Assembly: GCA_023393575.1 (NCBI GenBank)
Contig: JAEWKX010000105.1
Location: forward strand, 1 to 14,254
From: Pseudomonadota bacterium
Lineage (GTDB): Bacteria; Pseudomonadota; Alphaproteobacteria; Rhizobiales; Rhizobiaceae
DNA: 14,254 nucleotides
Direction: 5' to 3'
A program made the position numbers and the translations under genes. Shown here piece after piece: positions 12,488 through 14,254 of this stretch. The notes under the pieces are model-generated. The model did not search any database. It had not been told where the DNA came from and was given only the letters and a program-made list of their open reading frames with translations. Within the stretch, counting starts at the first letter, position 1. Each line of letters begins with the position of its first letter.

Positions 12488-13990
12488 TCACTGGAACGCC
12501 GTCTCGTAGAAGCTCCGGAGCTTGCGTGAATGCAGCCGCTCGACGGGCATGGCGGCAAGCTTCTGCACGGCGCGGATCCCGATCTGCAGGTGCTGGCTGA
12601 CCTGCGTGCGGTAGAATGCGGTCGCCATGCCCGGCAGCTTCAGTTCGCCGTGCAGCGGTTTGTCGGAAACGCAGAGCAGCGTGCCGTAAGGGACGCGGAA
12701 GCGGAAGCCGTTGGCGGCGATGGTTGCCGATTCCATGTCGAGCGCGATGGCGCGCGACTGCGAAAGCCGCTTCACGGGACCGCGCTGGTCGCGCAGTTCC
12801 CAGTTGCGATTGTCGATCGTCGCGACGGTTCCGGTACGCATGATGCGCTTCAGTTCGAAGCCTTCGTAGCCTGTCACTTCCTCCACGGCGTCTTCGAGCG
12901 CCTGCTGAACCTCGGCCAAAGCCGGGATCGGCACCCAGACGGGCAGGTCGTCGTCCAGCACGTGGTCCTCGCGGACATAGGCATGGGCAAGCACGTAGTC
13001 GCCGAGCCGCTGGCTGTTGCGCAGGCCGGCGCAGTGGCCGACCATCAGCCAGGCATGCGGGCGCAGCACGGCGATGTGGTCGGTGATCGTCTTGGCGTTG
13101 GACGGGCCGACGCCGATGTTGACGAGCGTTATCCCGGAGTGCCCCTTCTTCTTCAGATGGTAGGCCGGCATCTGGGGCAGGCGTCCGACGATCCCGGCGT
13201 CTTCGCGCGCCGCTCCGGGATAGGTCACGAGATTGCCGGGCTCCACGAAAGCATCGTAACCCTCGCCACCCTTGGCCATCAGTTCCCGCGCCCATGCGGC
13301 GAATTCGTCGATATAGAACTGGTAGTTGGTGAACAGCACGAAGTTCTGGAAATGCTCGGCACCGGTCGCCGTGTAATGGCTCAGCCGTGCGAGCGAATAG
13401 TCGATACGCTGTGCGGTGAAGGGTGCGAGCGGGGCGGGCTCGCCCGTCACCTGGTCGTATTCGCCGTTGGCGATCAGGTCGTCCGTATTGTTGAGGTCGG
13501 GCGTGTCGAAGAGATCACGGAGTGAGACGTCGGCAAGCCCCGCGGTTGCCGACGCTTCCACATGCGCGCCCTCGCCGAATGCGAAGTGCAGGGGGATCGG
13601 CGTCGAAGATTCCGACACCTTCACCGGAACGTTGTGATTGCGCATCAGGAGCCCGAGCTGTTCCTTCAGGTAGTGGCGGAACAGCTTCGGGCGCGTGATC
13701 GTTGCTGCGTAAATTCCGGGTGAGGTGACGTGCCCATAGGACAGGCGTGAATCGGCATGGCCGAATGACGTCGTCTCGATGCTCACCTGAGGGTAGCAGG
13801 CGCGATACCGCCCGGTCACCGGGCTTCCGTTCGCCAGCGCGCCGAAGGCCTCGATGAGGAAGCGCGTGTTGCGCTCGTAAAGCTCGGTCAGCACGGCCAC
13901 GGCTTCGGCGGGATCATCGAAGACGCGAGGCTCGTGGGGGCTCGGGCTGATGAAGGGAAGGGGGGAGAGAGAGAAGATTCGTTTGCTCAT
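12488..13990 (-). CDS. amn: AMP nucleosidase
   Basis: The 500-residue AMP nucleosidase (EC 3.2.2.4) hydrolyses AMP to adenine and ribose 5-phosphate in the cytoplasm, adjusting adenylate levels. The N-terminal regulatory domain (about residues 20-180) includes FDDPAEAVAVLTELY and RYRACYPQVSIETT. The C-terminal phosphorylase-fold domain includes GVGPSNAKTITDHIAVLRPHAWLMVGHCAGLR, DMES with the ribose-contacting E420, and CVSDKPLHGELKLPGM with D443. Length and both domains are complete. ATG 13990 has no Shine-Dalgarno sequence, but a perfect TATAAT lies five bases upstream, suggesting a leaderless mRNA. A terminator separates it from the upstream small ORF, so it is probably transcribed alone; its end lies only 14 bases before the -35 box of the toxin-antitoxin promoter. 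Confidence 0.97.
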   Translation of the reverse strand: MSKRIFSLSPLPFISPSPHEPRVFDDPAEAVAVLTELYERNTRFLIEAFGALANGSPVTGRYRACYPQVSIETTSFGHADSRLSYGHVTSPGIYAATITRPKLFRHYLKEQLGLLMRNHNVPVKVSESSTPIPLHFAFGEGAHVEASATAGLADVSLRDLFDTPDLNNTDDLIANGEYDQVTGEPAPLAPFTAQRIDYSLARLSHYTATGAEHFQNFVLFTNYQFYIDEFAAWARELMAKGGEGYDAFVEPGNLVTYPGAAREDAGIVGRLPQMPAYHLKKKGHSGITLVNIGVGPSNAKTITDHIAVLRPHAWLMVGHCAGLRNSQRLGDYVLAHAYVREDHVLDDDLPVWVPIPALAEVQQALEDAVEEVTGYEGFELKRIMRTGTVATIDNRNWELRDQRGPVKRLSQSRAIALDMESATIAANGFRFRVPYGTLLCVSDKPLHGELKLPGMATAFYRTQVSQHLQIGIRAVQKLAAMPVERLHSRKLRSFYETAFQ

Positions 13991-13995
13991 GGGCC

Positions 13996-14001
13996 ATTAT
14001 A
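13996..14001 (-). promoter_or_regulatory. Perfect -10 box TATAAT directly before amn (leaderless promoter candidate)
   Basis: TATAAT occupies 14001-13996 on the minus strand and the ATG begins at 13990. With the usual 6-7 base distance, transcription would start at or next to the A of ATG. The -35 region is weak: TTTGCT at 14024-14019 is spaced 17 bases, and TTGTCA at 14019-14014 only 12. Confidence 0.45.
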
Positions 14002-14021
14002 GGATGAAGTCTCTGACAAGC

Positions 14022-14050
14022 AAAAGACGCCATCCGAAACGGACGCCGTC
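14022..14050 (-). terminator. Intrinsic terminator after the small right-edge ORF
   Basis: Read on the minus strand, GACGGCGTCCG (14050-14040), loop TTT, and CGGATGGCGTC (14036-14026) form an 11-bp stem with one mismatch and one G-T wobble, followed by TTTT (14025-14022). It is the only hairpin in the window with a clear T-run. It overlaps the stop codon of the 65-residue ORF and lies before the amn promoter. Confidence 0.65.
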
Positions 14051-14246
14051 AACTCATGGACTGCCGTTGCAGGCTGACGAACAGCACGAACCCGGCTCCG
14101 TGTTTCGGAGCAAGCCCCTCCACATTGGCCCTGATCGCGACCGAGGCCAGTGGGCCGACGAGGACGAGCGTCGCAAGCGCAAGCCGAAGCCCGGTTGCCA
14201 CCAACCGCTTTCCGCGGCCTGTTCGTGAGCGGACCACACGGCTCAT
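14049..14246 (-). CDS. Small hypothetical protein with one predicted membrane segment
   Basis: I do not recognise this gene. The frame codes for 65 residues: a basic N-terminus (MSRVVRSRTGRGKRLVATG, six Arg and one Lys), one hydrophobic segment (about residues 20-42, LRLALATLVLVGPLASVAI) and a short tail. This suggests a small inner-membrane protein with a positive-inside N-terminus. Support comes from the intrinsic terminator that begins inside its stop codon and from largely G/C third positions in the second half. Against it, the ribosome site cannot be judged because the window ends eight bases upstream, and the frame stays open to the edge, so the start may be farther out. Confidence 0.45.
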   Translation of the reverse strand: MSRVVRSRTGRGKRLVATGLRLALATLVLVGPLASVAIRANVEGLAPKHGAGFVLFVSLQRQSMS

Positions 14247-14254
14247 AGCGGCAC

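Noticed and set aside
1..14254. A CRISPR array, transposon or multi-gene defence system
   Set aside because: No regularly spaced repeats, transposase or terminal inverted repeats, or defence-type genes other than the single toxin-antitoxin pair were seen.

Overview
The window is a gene-dense, GC-rich stretch of bacterial chromosome. It is most likely from an alphaproteobacterium of the Rhizobiales (Rhizobiaceae-like). The gene set points there: a long-tailed DEAD-box helicase, ETF-quinone oxidoreductase, a lipobox L,D-transpeptidase, an Lrp/EamA divergent pair and AMP nucleosidase. Codons are rich in third-position G and C, and TTAAC-type motifs are present. The taxon is inferred from these features only. 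I see no rRNA, tRNA, CRISPR array, insertion sequence or prophage, and no intergenic gap exceeds 300 bases.

Layout, left to right. (1) 1-1058 (+): C-terminal part of a DEAD-box RNA helicase cut by the window edge. (2) 1071-2480 (-): an FAD-binding D-2-hydroxyacid dehydrogenase (GlcD / D-lactate / D-2-hydroxyglutarate dehydrogenase superfamily) interrupted by one in-frame TAA codon, so probably a pseudogene. (3) 2744-4408 (+): ETF-ubiquinone oxidoreductase, divergent from (2) across a 263-base region with two good palindromes. (4) 4616-5233 (+): L,D-transpeptidase lipoprotein. (5) 5254-6150 (-) and 6278-6763 (+): a DMT/EamA exporter and its divergent Lrp/AsnC regulator. (6) 6760-7776 (-): zinc-type alcohol dehydrogenase/quinone reductase-like MDR protein, and 7997-8935 (+): a diacylglycerol-kinase-family lipid kinase. 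(7) 8940-10271 (-) and 10354-11721 (+): a glutamine-synthetase-like gamma-glutamylpolyamine ligase divergent from a class III polyamine-type aminotransferase. (8) 11727-12164 and 12157-12420 (-): a PIN toxin and ribbon-helix-helix antitoxin with an overlapping start and stop and a repeat-bearing promoter. (9) 12488-13990 (-): AMP nucleosidase, possibly leaderless. (10) 14049-14246 (-): a small predicted membrane protein followed directly by an intrinsic terminator.

How the genes may work together. ETF-QO passes electrons from flavoprotein dehydrogenases to quinone, and the neighbouring D-2-hydroxyacid dehydrogenase belongs to a superfamily in which some members use ETF. The GS-like ligase and the aminotransferase fit putrescine/polyamine nitrogen use. 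Several neighbouring genes meet tail to tail with gaps of a few bases, and two of these junctions carry a hairpin covering both stop codons.

I found no clear undescribed multi-gene system. The most useful leads are the single nonsense codon in the FAD oxidase, the paired operators before etfQO, the 10-bp-period repeats in the toxin-antitoxin promoter, the likely leaderless amn transcript, and the small terminator-backed ORF at the right edge.
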